Shown here piece by piece: positions 8,268 to 21,141 of a stretch of DNA of 64,000 bases. A model generated the notes under the pieces. The model worked only from the letters and a program-made list of their open reading frames with translations, made no database searches and was not told the DNA's origin. The position numbers and the translations under genes are program-made. The DNA comes from HXMU1420-13 sp965249965 (GTDB taxonomy: Bacteria > Bacteroidota > Rhodothermia > Balneolales > Balneolaceae). Positions within the stretch are counted from its first letter, which is position 1, and every line of letters begins with the position of its first letter. The stretch lies in contig OZ252262.1 of assembly GCA_965249965.1 (NCBI GenBank), forward strand, positions 1,550,001-1,614,000, read 5' to 3'.

Positions 8268-9239
8268 ATGAGTAACTATAGCATACAAATGCCCGAAAGT
8301 CTTGATGTGGTAAAAGATGATGATAGCTTTGGTACATTTGTACTACAGCCACTAGAAAGAGGTTTTGGAGTAACTATCGGTAATTCATTCCGAAGAGTAC
8401 TTCTTTCATCACTACCTGGCATTGCAATTACTGCCATTAAAATCAATGGTGTTGATCATGAATATTCTAGTATTCAAGGGGTTAAAGAAGATGTGTACGA
8501 AATCATCTTAAATTTCAAACAAGTTCGTTTTAAGCAAATCGAGCAAAGTGGCGGAGTAATTCATTTAACAAAAAAAGGTGAAGGCACTCTAACAGCAGCA
8601 GATATTGACGGTGCTACTGCTGAATACGATGTTTTAAATACAGACCTTGTGATTGCAAATTTGGCCGATGATGCAGAATTAGAGATTGAACTTCGAGTTG
8701 GTCGTGGACGTGGATACGTTCCTGCTGAGGAAATGTCATTTGAAGATGAGGATATCAATTTGATTCCAATAGATGCAATATTCACACCAATCAAATCAGT
8801 GAAATTCAACGTTGAGAATGTTCGAGTTGGCCAGCGCACCGATTATGAAAAATTAGTAATGGATGTGGAGACTGATGGTTCTGTGAATGCAAAAGAAGCC
8901 CTAACTTTAGCAGGAAAAATTCTTAAAGAGCACATCGAAAAATTCATCACAGAGAAAATTGAAGAGCCATTCACTCAAGAAGAAGAAGAGGTGGATGCTG
9001 AAAAACAACGAGTTGCTAACTTGTTAAGAACAAGTATAGAAGACTTAAACTTGAGTGTACGCGCATACAATTGCTTAAAATCAGCAAACATCAATTCAAT
9101 TGGTGAGCTTGTAGCTCGTGATGAACAAGATCTTTTAAAATTCCGAAACTTTGGTAAAAAGTCACTTACTGAACTTATTGAAGTAATTGAAGAGAAAAAT
9201 CTTCAATTCGGAATGGACGTAGCAAAATATTTAGACTAA
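8268..9239 (+). CDS. rpoA: DNA-directed RNA polymerase subunit alpha
   Basis: 323-residue RNA polymerase alpha subunit. The N-terminal dimerisation/assembly domain (FGVTIGNSFRRVLLSSLPG, about residues 33-51) is joined by an acidic linker (about 235-250) to the C-terminal HhH domain (LNLSVRAYNCLKSANINSIG and FRNFGKKSLTELIEVI), which contacts UP elements and activators. Full length; usual place between rpsD and rplQ. Confidence 0.98.
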   Translation: MSNYSIQMPESLDVVKDDDSFGTFVLQPLERGFGVTIGNSFRRVLLSSLPGIAITAIKINGVDHEYSSIQGVKEDVYEIILNFKQVRFKQIEQSGGVIHLTKKGEGTLTAADIDGATAEYDVLNTDLVIANLADDAELEIELRVGRGRGYVPAEEMSFEDEDINLIPIDAIFTPIKSVKFNVENVRVGQRTDYEKLVMDVETDGSVNAKEALTLAGKILKEHIEKFITEKIEEPFTQEEEEVDAEKQRVANLLRTSIEDLNLSVRAYNCLKSANINSIGELVARDEQDLLKFRNFGKKSLTELIEVIEEKNLQFGMDVAKYLD

Positions 9240-9252
9240 GAAGGACTGAATT

Positions 9253-9807
9253 ATGCGCCATAGAGTTAAAGGCAGAAAATTAAGTAGAACATCAGCTCAT
9301 AGAAAAGCAACAATGCGTGCTTTAACTATGGCTTTAGTTCGCGAACACCGCATAGTAACCACAGTAGCAAAAGCAAAAGAACTTCGTCGTTTTGTAGAGC
9401 CGCTTATTACTCGGTCTAAAGAAGATAATTTATTAAACCGTAGAATGGTTTTTTCATCACTTCAAAACAAAGAAGCAGTCAAAAAGCTTTTTGATGAAAT
9501 CGGACCGCAAAGTAAAGATCGCAACGGTGGTTATACTAGAGTTATAAAAATTGGATTCCGCCAAGGTGATGGTGCTGACATGGCCGTTATTGAATTGGTA
9601 GATTACAATGATATAAAGCCCGAAGGTGGCAAAACTACCAAGAAAAAACGCACAAGACGTGCAGGTAAGTCTGCAGCGAAAACTACTGAGACTGTTAAAG
9701 CTCCTGTTGTAGAAGAAAATACAAATGAAGTTGTTGATGAGTCTCCTTCAGTTACAGGCGCTTCTACTTCAGAACAAGCTGAAAACACAGACGATAAGTC
9801 TGAATAA
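9253..9807 (+). CDS. rplQ: 50S ribosomal protein L17 with long C-terminal tail
   Basis: 184-residue L17 (tunnel-exit side of the 50S). Residues 1 to about 120 are the conserved core: MRHRVKGRKLSRTSAHRKAT, ALVREHRIVTTVAKAKELR and a C-terminal MAVIELV. Residues from about 128 form a non-core extension, first Lys/Arg-rich (TKKKRTRRAGKSAAK), then Thr/Glu/Ser-rich and acidic, probably disordered. Such tails are common in Bacteroidota L17. Last gene of the operon, ending 22 nt before a strong terminator. Confidence 0.96.
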   Translation: MRHRVKGRKLSRTSAHRKATMRALTMALVREHRIVTTVAKAKELRRFVEPLITRSKEDNLLNRRMVFSSLQNKEAVKKLFDEIGPQSKDRNGGYTRVIKIGFRQGDGADMAVIELVDYNDIKPEGGKTTKKKRTRRAGKSAAKTTETVKAPVVEENTNEVVDESPSVTGASTSEQAENTDDKSE

Positions 9808-9829
9808 GGAATCTTGAATTTTTGATTTT

Positions 9830-9858
9830 AGTGATACTCACTGAGTATCACTTTTTTT
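9830..9858 (+). terminator. Rho-independent terminator of the ribosomal protein operon
   Basis: A perfect 11-bp inverted repeat (AGTGATACTCA at 9830-9840, TGAGTATCACT at 9842-9852) is followed by a run of seven T ending at 9858. It lies 23 nt after the rplQ stop and 33 nt before the rRNA promoter, separating the two transcription units. Confidence 0.9.
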
Positions 9859-9890
9859 ATGCAAAGTTGAAAATATTTTTCACTTTGCTA

Positions 9891-9922
9891 TTGACAACGG
9901 CTAGTTAACTGCCGTATCTTTG
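9891..9922 (+). promoter_or_regulatory. rRNA operon promoter, Bacteroidota-type
   Basis: TTGAC at 9891-9895 and TATCTTTG at 9915-9922 match the Bacteroidota -33 (TTG) and -7 (TAnnTTTG) consensus, with 21 nt between TTG and TA. Upstream bases are AT-rich (AAATATTTTTCAC). Predicted start of transcription is about 9929, giving a leader of about 145 nt before 16S. Consensus knowledge comes from Bacteroides/Flavobacterium; the match is read directly here. Confidence 0.75.
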
Positions 9923-9971
9923 GAATCTGTCACGGAATTTTTCGCGACAGTTGTTATTTGAAATTTTGTAA

Positions 9972-10000
9972 GAATATAGAACAGATTGTTTGTGCGAGCT
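9972..10000 (+). other. 16S precursor processing stem, 5' strand
   Basis: The leader segment containing ATAGAACAGATTG and GCGAGCT is the near-perfect reverse complement of 11666-11694 downstream of 16S, with a few mismatches. The pairing would loop out the whole 16S, as in RNase III processing stalks. Confidence 0.7.
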
Positions 10001-10072
10001 AGAGATAGCTTGGAAATTCTTTTGAATGGAAGAGAGCGTAGGGTCAGGCTCACAGAGTATATTTAATAAAAA

Positions 10073-11610
<1,538 letters not shown>

Positions 11611-11665
11611 ACGGAGAGCCTGTTGGTCGCGGCGGCAACGCCGAGGCAGCGACGAGATCTTACGC

Positions 11666-11694
11666 AGCTCGTTACAAGCAATCTGTTCTGTATT
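11666..11694 (+). other. 16S precursor processing stem, 3' strand
   Basis: AGCTCGTTACAAGCAATCTG and the following TTCTGTATT pair with the leader strand at 9972-10000. It lies about 55 nt after the 16S 3' end and before tRNA-Ile, the place expected for the 3' arm of the 16S stalk. Confidence 0.7.
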
Positions 11695-11745
11695 TTTACC
11701 TGTAAGCGGGCGTCCGCCAGGTCGCCTGAGCTGGTAACCCGAGCG

Positions 11746-11819
<74 letters not shown>

Positions 11820-11848
11820 CTTAAGGCGCCGAGGGGCGTGCGAGAATG

Positions 11849-11922
11849 GGGGCTATAGCTCAGCTGGCTAGAGCACTGCCTTTGCAAGGCAGGGGTCCAG
11901 GGTTCGAATCCCTGTAGCTCCA
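11849..11922 (+). tRNA. alaT: tRNA-Ala (anticodon TGC)
   Basis: 74-nt cloverleaf: acceptor GGGGCTA/TAGCTCC, D-arm TAGCTCAGCTGGCTAGAGC, anticodon stem CTGCC/GGCAG around TTTGCAA (TGC), T-arm CAGGG-TTCGAAT-CCCTG, discriminator A. CCA is not encoded. It follows tRNA-Ile after 29 nt, the common Ile-Ala pair of bacterial rRNA spacers. Confidence 0.97.
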
Positions 11923-12251
11923 CAGATTTTTATTGAAGTAATGAATGGTGATTGAGTAGTGAGCGGAAGTAATTCCCGATGCTTAATCGAGAATATACCA
12001 GCCTGGGCTGGTAGCGCTGAGCGCGGTCGGTATGACTGGCACTCGCCCGGCGAGTTCTTTGACATGATGAAGAAGTAATGAGTAAAAAGTAGTTGGATGC
12101 AATGGAGACATTGTATTCACTCAATAGTGTCTTGAGCGCAAGCTTGAGATACGCCAAAGGTATCTGAGTGCGGTTCGTCCCACACTCAGACCACAAGAAT
12201 AACCTTGAAGCTGCGCGCGGCTATCCCGAGAGGGACGGGCCGTGCAAGTTC
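11923..12251 (+). other. tRNA-Ala to 23S spacer with 23S processing stem, 5' strand
   Basis: About 330 nt without a gene. It carries TTCTTTGACATGAT (12055-12068), perfectly complementary to 15209-15222 after 23S, followed by GAAGAAGTAA (12069-12078), complementary to 15167-15176. Together these would form a two-part stalk enclosing 23S, with an extra hairpin looped out on the 3' side. Nothing else recognisable, and no coding signal. Confidence 0.65.
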
Positions 12252-15128
<2,877 letters not shown>

Positions 15129-15161
15129 GACTTGCACCACCCGAAGGCCGGGCGCAAGTCG

Positions 15162-15222
15162 CTCACTTACTTCTTCTGCCGGGCAACCGGCATCCGCCCC
15201 CGGGCGGAATCATGTCAAAGAA
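15162..15222 (+). other. 23S precursor processing stem, 3' strand
   Basis: TTACTTCTTC (15167-15176) and ATCATGTCAAAGAA (15209-15222) are the reverse complements of the 5' strands at 12055-12078. The bases between them hold GC-rich inverted repeats (GCCGGGCAACCGGC, CCGCCCCCGGGCGG) likely to form small side hairpins. Confidence 0.65.
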
Positions 15223-15241
15223 TCTTTTTTTAATGAACTTA

Positions 15242-15351
15242 TTGAGGTGGCTATAGCGCAGGGGCCCCACCCGTTCCCATCCCGAACACGGCCGTTAAGC
15301 CCTGCAGCGCCGATGGTACTGCTTTCGCGGTAGAGTAGGTCGCCGCCTCTC
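15242..15351 (+). rRNA. rrf: 5S ribosomal RNA
   Basis: About 110-nt 5S. The ends GAGGTGGC and GCCGCCTC pair as helix I; the conserved loop CCGTTCCCATCCCGAACACGG and the GGTAGAGTAGGTCGCCGCC 3' half are present. It lies about 20 nt after the 23S processing stem and 12 nt before the operon terminator. Ends are approximate. Confidence 0.95.
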
Positions 15352-15362
15352 CCCTCTTAACT

Positions 15363-15395
15363 AACCCCAATCTATACCAAGATTGGGGTTTTTTT
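15363..15395 (+). terminator. Rho-independent terminator of the rRNA operon
   Basis: Perfect 11-bp stem AACCCCAATCT (15363-15373) / AGATTGGGGTT (15380-15390), 6-nt loop, then a T-run to 15395. Strong stop immediately after 5S. Confidence 0.93.
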
Positions 15396-15474
15396 GTTTA
15401 TTGGAATAGTTATTCGATTGCTTTTGTTTAAACCCGTATATTTAACGTTCACTGATAAATCAGCATCTTTTAAT

Positions 15475-16977
15475 ATGATAGATTTCGAGTTATTTCTTTC
15501 TGAATACAAAATCAGGCTAGCAGAAATATTTAAAAAGCATCAGGATATCAATAAAAGTGCCTTAAAAAGAGGTATATCTGATGAATCCTTAGCAAAAATA
15601 TTGAACGAAATGCCTTTGGCTGCATTCATACCATCTAAATATGGTGGACATGGTGGCCACACAGCTGAAGCACTGGCAATGCTTGAAGCAAGCTCTTATG
15701 AATCGTTGCCTTTATCATTAATGATGGGAATTAATGGAGCATTGTTTTTACAGCCAATTGCTAATTATGCAGAAGAAGAAGTAAAAAAATCTGTTTACAG
15801 TAGAGTTCTGAAAAACAATAAGATGGGTGGATTAATGATTACAGAACCAAATTATGGTTCTGAAGCATTAAAAATGCAAACCAGTTTTATGTTTGATCAT
15901 GAAAAAGAACAGTACAATATAAAAGGGTTAAAACATTGGGCTGGTTTAACTGGTATGGCTGATTACTGGTTAATGACTGCACGTGAAAAAGATAGTAAAG
16001 GGGAACTAAGTAGAGATATATCATTTTTTATTCACGACACTCGAAATGGTGGAATTGAGGTTCAAGAATACTATAACAATCTAGGGTTGTACATGTTACC
16101 CTACGGAAAAAATAAGGTAAACATAGAAGTGCCAAAAGCATATAAACTGCAGCCTAAGGGTACAGGAATTACTTTAATGCTCGATTTATTACATCGTTCT
16201 CGATTACAATTTCCAGGTATGGGAATGGGTTTCCTGAAACGAATGATGGAAGAAGCTATTGATCATTGTAAAACGCGAATGGTTGGTGGTAATAGTCTAT
16301 TAAATTATGATCAGGTGAAATCAAGGGTTTCAAAGCTACAATCATATTTCACAGTTTGTTCTGCAATGTGCAATTTCACAAGTCTGAATGTAGCACTTGA
16401 AAGAAATACGGCTCGTATGGATGTAGAGGCTAATGCTATTAAGACTGTAGTTACAGATTACATGCAGAAAGCAGCGCAATCACTACTACAACTTACGGGA
16501 GCAAAAGGATACAGGTTAGATCATATAGCCGGGAGATCTACAGTAGATAGCAGACCTTTTCAAATTTTTGAAGGTTCGAATGATATTTTATACCAACAGA
16601 TCTCAGAATCTATTTTAAAGATGATGAGAAAGATTAAACATACAAATTTGTATGACTTTCTTAAGGATTACGAACTTACCGATCGTTCATCTGAATATTT
16701 TAAAGACATTTTAAATTTTGAGATTGATACGAAAATGCCACAACGTAAACTTGTTCAATTAGGACAAGCGTTGGGCAGATTAATTTCCATGGAGTTCACA
16801 TTAGATTTGGGAGATCAAGGATTTAACAAAGATATGATTGATAATGCTGTTGCAAATCTTCAAGATGAGATAAAATCACTTATGTCTTCTTTTAAAAGTG
16901 AAACTCTTAGTCAGGTTGTTGAGGATTTTCAAGTTGAAAGCTCTTGGTTTAATCTGCAATTAGTGAATGCAAAATAA
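15475..16977 (+). CDS. Acyl-CoA dehydrogenase family protein
   Basis: 500-residue flavoprotein of the acyl-CoA dehydrogenase superfamily, which oxidises acyl-CoA thioesters at C2-C3 using FAD. Visible: the flavin-binding ITEPNYGSEALKMQTSF strand (cf. TEPxAGSD), KGLKHWAGLTGMADYW, and near the C-terminus FQIFEGSNDILYQQISES, where the Glu corresponds to the catalytic base of many family members. An in-frame TTG at 15394 lies inside the rRNA terminator, so the first in-frame ATG (15475) is preferred. Overlaps the sir2 start by 11 nt, implying an operon. Substrate unknown; longer than typical (about 380-400), with an extra C-terminal helical region. Confidence 0.85.
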   Translation: MIDFELFLSEYKIRLAEIFKKHQDINKSALKRGISDESLAKILNEMPLAAFIPSKYGGHGGHTAEALAMLEASSYESLPLSLMMGINGALFLQPIANYAEEEVKKSVYSRVLKNNKMGGLMITEPNYGSEALKMQTSFMFDHEKEQYNIKGLKHWAGLTGMADYWLMTAREKDSKGELSRDISFFIHDTRNGGIEVQEYYNNLGLYMLPYGKNKVNIEVPKAYKLQPKGTGITLMLDLLHRSRLQFPGMGMGFLKRMMEEAIDHCKTRMVGGNSLLNYDQVKSRVSKLQSYFTVCSAMCNFTSLNVALERNTARMDVEANAIKTVVTDYMQKAAQSLLQLTGAKGYRLDHIAGRSTVDSRPFQIFEGSNDILYQQISESILKMMRKIKHTNLYDFLKDYELTDRSSEYFKDILNFEIDTKMPQRKLVQLGQALGRLISMEFTLDLGDQGFNKDMIDNAVANLQDEIKSLMSSFKSETLSQVVEDFQVESSWFNLQLVNAK

Positions 16978-17677
16978 GCATCTTGTAGTTCTATCTGGTG
17001 CGGGAATCAGTGCAGAAAGTGGTCTAAAAACCTTTAGAGACGAAGGTGGATTGTGGGAAGGTCACAATGTGTATGAAGTAGCAAGCATTGAAGGGTGGAA
17101 AGAAAACCCCAAGGTTGTACTCGACTTTTACAATAAGAGACGTACGCAACTAAAAGGCGTAAAACCAAACACAGCTCATACCATAATTTCAGAATTAGAA
17201 AATTATTTTCAAGTTTCTGTGATTACACAAAATGTGGATGACCTTCATGAACGAGCTGGGTCAACAAACGTGCTTCATCTTCATGGCGAGTTAAAAAAGG
17301 CTTGTAGTGAAGCAAATTTAAATCTCGTAAAGGAAGTAGGTTACGAGGACATCCATTTAGGGGATAAAGCTAAAGATGGAGAGCAATTAAGACCCGCTAT
17401 TGTTTGGTTTGGCGAGATGGTTCCAATGATGGAAAAGGCTGCAACCATTGTTAATGAGGCTGACATATTGGTTGTTTTAGGAACGAGTCTAGCAGTTTAT
17501 CCCGCGGCAGGGCTTGTAAACTATGCAAAGAAAGAATGTTTGAAATTTATCATCGATCCAGGTTTACCGGAATTATATAATTTTGAAGGTTGGACCCATT
17601 ATCAGATGGTGGCTTCTGAAGGAGCAAAAAAGCTAAAAGAGAATTTATTAGGAAAAACCTATGGCATCAAAAAGTAA
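16967..17677 (+). CDS. cobB: NAD-dependent protein deacylase, Sir2 family (SIRT5/CobB-like)
   Basis: 236-residue sirtuin that removes acyl groups from lysine using NAD. GAGISAESGL (11-20), FRDEGGLW, QNVDDLHERAG (88-98) and catalytic H106 (LHLHGEL) are present, with the late NAD segment GTSLAVYPAAG. The Y55-x-x-R58 motif (FYNKRR) matches the SIRT5 pair that selects negatively charged succinyl/malonyl groups. The four zinc-binding Cys are absent (only C113 in the region), as in many Bacteroidota sirtuins. Start overlaps the acyl-CoA dehydrogenase gene; its end overlaps the SGNH gene by 17 nt. Confidence 0.93.
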   Translation: MQNKHLVVLSGAGISAESGLKTFRDEGGLWEGHNVYEVASIEGWKENPKVVLDFYNKRRTQLKGVKPNTAHTIISELENYFQVSVITQNVDDLHERAGSTNVLHLHGELKKACSEANLNLVKEVGYEDIHLGDKAKDGEQLRPAIVWFGEMVPMMEKAATIVNEADILVVLGTSLAVYPAAGLVNYAKKECLKFIIDPGLPELYNFEGWTHYQMVASEGAKKLKENLLGKTYGIKK

Positions 17678-18512
17678 TGAAGAACAACAAATAATTGAGC
17701 AATTTATTCTTCCATTTCTACATATCGAGAAGAGATTTCCATTACTTCCGGGAAAACGAGATAAAATTGTTGAAGCAAAACTTCTTGGAATTTCTGAAGA
17801 AGAACTAAAACAAGCTCGTTTAAACTCAGAGAATAATGCAAAACAAGCTGCTATTGAATTACTTAAAGAAGACGCAATAACAGATCTTATAGACAGTCTA
17901 CCATTCGACGGAACAGAAACATTGGTAGCAATTGGTGACTCGACCATAGAAGATGATCAGGGTTGGTTTAATATTTTAAAAGAATTGTTAGAGATTAGTA
18001 TTGATAATGCCAGATTCAATTTTGTAAATGCAGGCATTGGTGGAAATACAACAGCTGAAGCATTACGCAGATTAGATCGAGACGTTGTACTACATGAACC
18101 TGATTGGGTGTTTGTAAGTCTAGGTACTTATGATACTCAACGATTAAACATCACACCTAACCGTACATTAGTACCATTATCAGAAACGTGGGAGAATTTG
18201 AATTCTATTCAGGATGTGTTATCAGAGTATGTAAGTAATGATATTATCTGGATTACTCCTTCTCCAATTATACCAGAGTTAGTTGAAGCTCATCCATTAA
18301 ATGAGTTCACAATTTCTCAAAAAGATATTGCACAGTTAATCGAAATTGCCTCTGGCAAAAAAGGCCTTGTTATAGATCCCCAAAGCTCCAGAATGGGAGA
18401 AGGGCCAGATGCATGGAATTACCTTAGTGATGGTATTAACCATTCATTAAGTGGACACATAAATACTACAAGAGAAGTTTTAAAAGGATTGGCTAGTTAT
18501 TCTAAAAGTTGA
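17661..18512 (+). CDS. SGNH/GDSL-type hydrolase-like protein, atypical catalytic blocks
   Basis: 283-residue protein with an N-terminal helical region (1-85) and an SGNH-like domain from about residue 87: block I VAIGDSTIEDD with nucleophile S94, block II VNAGIGGNTT (about 122-131), block III SLGTYD (canonical GxND lacks its Asn), block V SDGINHSLSGH (about 256-266), where the canonical DxxH His position is Asn260 and His261 follows. It may therefore be an esterase with a shifted triad or a non-enzymatic relative. No signal peptide. Overlaps sir2 by 17 nt and converges on the next gene with an 11-nt overlap. Confidence 0.75.
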   Translation: MASKSNEEQQIIEQFILPFLHIEKRFPLLPGKRDKIVEAKLLGISEEELKQARLNSENNAKQAAIELLKEDAITDLIDSLPFDGTETLVAIGDSTIEDDQGWFNILKELLEISIDNARFNFVNAGIGGNTTAEALRRLDRDVVLHEPDWVFVSLGTYDTQRLNITPNRTLVPLSETWENLNSIQDVLSEYVSNDIIWITPSPIIPELVEAHPLNEFTISQKDIAQLIEIASGKKGLVIDPQSSRMGEGPDAWNYLSDGINHSLSGHINTTREVLKGLASYSKS

Positions 18513-19200
18513 TGCGCACATTTACAAGATCCACAGCAGGTTGAAATGATCTGTTTAATTGTGTGGATGTGAGCTCAAGCTGAGTAAAAATAGTTGGATT
18601 AATCAACCCAACTGAGGTGCCATTATCAAATGATATTGATGCAAACCCATCAGCCGTAGTTGGTATGTAATTCGTAAAGCTAACCGGTTCACTTGATCGC
18701 TTAGCAATAATAAATGTATCGAATACTCCGAACCCAAATCCTACAAATGCACCAATACCGGTTCCATATTGCATGGCTTCAATAATTGGATCATTGGAAA
18801 CAAGGCTTATAGACAAAGCGATTAAACCGCCTGCAGCAGCTCCGTAAAAAGTATCCATTAGAACTATAATAGAGCTGTTGTCGCCATCATTAAAAAACCC
18901 AGAGACTAAAATCTGTCTTCCTTCGCCCGAAACAACGTCATAAGCTCCCATTCCTACACCGTATAAAGTTCCAAGACCCAATCCAACCTGAAGTGCATAA
19001 AGGTCATCCAGGTTTTTATTAAAAGGAGCGTTAACTTTTTTATCGGTTAAAAACATGGAAGCCCCGCCTAAAATTACTCCATTTATGGCGCCATTAACCG
19101 CATTTGAGCTTAAAATTTTAACACTTTGGGCATTGGTTTTAGTAGCGGGCATTGCCCAAAAAATAATAACCCCTATCAATAAAGCCGTAATCGTTCGCAT
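18502..19200 (-). CDS. Secreted hypothetical protein, glycine-rich
   Basis: 232 residues; not recognised as a named family. N-terminal signal peptide (MRTITALLIGVIIFWAMPATKTNAQS, cleavage probably after NAQ or NA). Mature part has repeated small-residue hydrophobic stretches such as GLGLGTLYGVGMGAYDVV and GTGIGAFVGFGFGVFDTF, resembling glycine-zipper membrane segments, and an internal-repeat look around these two. C-terminus ends NVRINF, plausible for an outer-membrane strand. Monocistronic, converging with the SGNH gene. Confidence 0.7.
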   Translation of the reverse strand: MRTITALLIGVIIFWAMPATKTNAQSVKILSSNAVNGAINGVILGGASMFLTDKKVNAPFNKNLDDLYALQVGLGLGTLYGVGMGAYDVVSGEGRQILVSGFFNDGDNSSIIVLMDTFYGAAAGGLIALSISLVSNDPIIEAMQYGTGIGAFVGFGFGVFDTFIIAKRSSEPVSFTNYIPTTADGFASISFDNGTSVGLINPTIFTQLELTSTQLNRSFQPAVDLVNVRINF

Positions 19201-19253
19201 ATCTTAAACTATTTAGTTTTTCAAAGGTAAAAAAAAGTTGTTCACCTTCATAT

Positions 19254-19946
19254 TTAAGTTGGATTATTTCCAGCAACTGGAATAATCTGCCCAGAAAATA
19301 AATTTCCGTTATTTATGGTGAAATCGGCAACAAATTTACCCATTTCCTCTGCAGTCACATCCGGTTTAAAATCAGGGAATGCTGCTTGCTGCATTTCAGT
19401 AGATACTGCTCCAAGAGTAAGGCAGTTTACGCTTATGTTTGAAGGTGCAAATTCTACAGCAAGTGACTCAGTTAAATTTGCTAATGCAGCTTTACTGGCG
19501 CTATAGGCAGAAAGTCCCGGGAATTTTACTGATCCTTGAAATCCACCCATACTTCCGATATTTACAATATGTGATTCATTTGCTAAGTGAGGCTTAATCA
19601 TTTTTATCAGTGCGACAATCGAAAAAAGGTTCAGCTCAAAATGTGTTCTCCAATCTTCTACTGTAAGCGAATCAAAATCTTTGTTTTGAAGAACTGCGGC
19701 ATTATTTACTAACCCGTTTATATTTTTCCATTTTTCGAACTCATTTTTAAGTCGAGTTCTATCATCCGGACTAGAAAGATCGGCGGGAAAAGGGATGATC
19801 GTTCCCTTGCTCGTTGAGGCAGCCAATTCATCCAGTTGGACTTTATTGCGTGCAATTGCCAGCACTTTGTGCCCCTTGTTAGCGAGTGCTTTAGAAGTTT
19901 GAAAACCGATACCCTTACTGGCGCCTGTTACAACGAAATTTTGCAT
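19254..19946 (-). CDS. Short-chain dehydrogenase/reductase (SDR) family oxidoreductase
   Basis: 230-residue classical SDR. Rossmann motif TGASKGIG (residues 7-14), NNAA (about 87-90), catalytic Ser in NIGSMGG and the YSASK Tyr/Lys pair (about residues 147-151) are all visible. NADP(H) is favoured by the Arg after strand 2 (AIARNK). The substrate cannot be told; the closest general classes are 3-oxoacyl-ACP-reductase-like and sepiapterin-like SDRs. Divergent from the aminotransferase with 97 nt between starts. Confidence 0.9.
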   Translation of the reverse strand: MQNFVVTGASKGIGFQTSKALANKGHKVLAIARNKVQLDELAASTSKGTIIPFPADLSSPDDRTRLKNEFEKWKNINGLVNNAAVLQNKDFDSLTVEDWRTHFELNLFSIVALIKMIKPHLANESHIVNIGSMGGFQGSVKFPGLSAYSASKAALANLTESLAVEFAPSNISVNCLTLGAVSTEMQQAAFPDFKPDVTAEEMGKFVADFTINNGNLFSGQIIPVAGNNPT

Positions 19947-20043
19947 ATCAGATAAAAGTGAATATTTACTATAAAATTAAGCCTAATGATGGGTATAAAT
20001 ATAACATTCTTATCTTTCATCAAATGTTGGATAAAAGATTATC

Positions 20044-21141
20044 ATGAAAAGACCACTAGTACCCCAAAATATCGAAGAACTTAAAGCTTATGTCCCGGGA
20101 AAAACTATTGCGGAAGTGCAGCAAGAATATCAGCCAAAACGTATTTCAAAATTAGCATCCAATGAAAACAGATTAGGTAGAAGTAGAAAAGTTGATGGAG
20201 CAGTAAACAAAGCTTTAGCCGTTGTTCATGATTATCCTGATCCCGAATCAAAAGAGCTAAAAGAGGCAATTGCCAGAAAATACGCGGTTAATAAAGATTC
20301 CATTGTAGTAGGTGCGGGTTCAGAAAGTATGCTTGCAGGACTTTGCCGCTCGTTTTTCCTTAACAAAGAAAATTTAATTACGTCGGATGCCACCTTTATT
20401 GGCGTGTATGTTCAAGCAAATATTCGTGGAGTTAAAGTTAAAAGAATTCCTCTTTCTAACGACTATAGATTTGATGTAAAGGCAATGGTAAATGCGATCG
20501 ATGAGAAGACAAAAATGATCTATATCGCAAATCCCAATAATCCCACTGGTACTTATGTAAATACCGAGGAATTTGAATGGCTTCTGGAGCAAGTACCTTC
20601 AGATGTTTTAATTGTTATGGATGAAGCCTACTATGAGTATGCCCATCAAATTGTTGACTATCCTGATGTGTTAAGCTATCAAAAAAAGAATGTGATTGTA
20701 CTCCGTACATTTTCTAAAGGGTATGGCCTTGCAGGGTTTAGAGTGGGTTATGCTATTGCTGATCCAAAAGTAGCAAGCTATTTAAAGCGAACACGACTTG
20801 CGTTCGAACCCGGGTCATTAGGTCAGGCTGCAGCACTTGCTGCAATTAATGATGCAGACTTTCTGGAACGAAGTGTGAAAATTGTTGAAGATGGTAAACA
20901 GGATTTATATGCATTCTTTGATGATCTGAGAATTAAGTATACCAAGTCGGCTGCAAATTTTGTGATGATTGAACTCAGCGATGAAGAAACAGCATCGCAC
21001 ATTACTCAAAAAATGCTAGAACAAGGGGTTATACTCCGCCATATTAAAGGCTTTGGACTGCCAAAATGCATTCGGATAACGGTAGGTTTAGCTGAGGAAA
21101 TGATTCACTTTAAAAAGGTGTTGGTTGAGATAATAAAATGA
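20044..21141 (+). CDS. hisC: Histidinol-phosphate aminotransferase family (PLP, class I/II)
   Basis: 365-residue fold-type I PLP aminotransferase. PLP residues: N165 (IANPNNPTGT), D193 and Y196 (VMDEAYYEY) and the Schiff-base K225 (RTFSKGYGLAGFRVG). Start LVPQNIEELKAYVPGK fits HisC, which converts imidazole-acetol phosphate to histidinol phosphate. No other his gene is near, so an aromatic-amino-acid aminotransferase is the main alternative. A TATCTTTC element lies about 35 nt upstream. Confidence 0.85.
   Translation: MKRPLVPQNIEELKAYVPGKTIAEVQQEYQPKRISKLASNENRLGRSRKVDGAVNKALAVVHDYPDPESKELKEAIARKYAVNKDSIVVGAGSESMLAGLCRSFFLNKENLITSDATFIGVYVQANIRGVKVKRIPLSNDYRFDVKAMVNAIDEKTKMIYIANPNNPTGTYVNTEEFEWLLEQVPSDVLIVMDEAYYEYAHQIVDYPDVLSYQKKNVIVLRTFSKGYGLAGFRVGYAIADPKVASYLKRTRLAFEPGSLGQAAALAAINDADFLERSVKIVEDGKQDLYAFFDDLRIKYTKSAANFVMIELSDEETASHITQKMLEQGVILRHIKGFGLPKCIRITVGLAEEMIHFKKVLVEIIK

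Noticed and set aside
15394..15474. TTG-initiated extension of the acyl-CoA dehydrogenase-like gene
   Set aside because: Start lies in the T-run of the rRNA terminator; ATG 15475 fits the protein family better.
17309..17420. Sir2 lacking zinc Cys as a broken enzyme
   Set aside because: Zinc-free sirtuins are common in this group and all NAD and catalytic residues are present.
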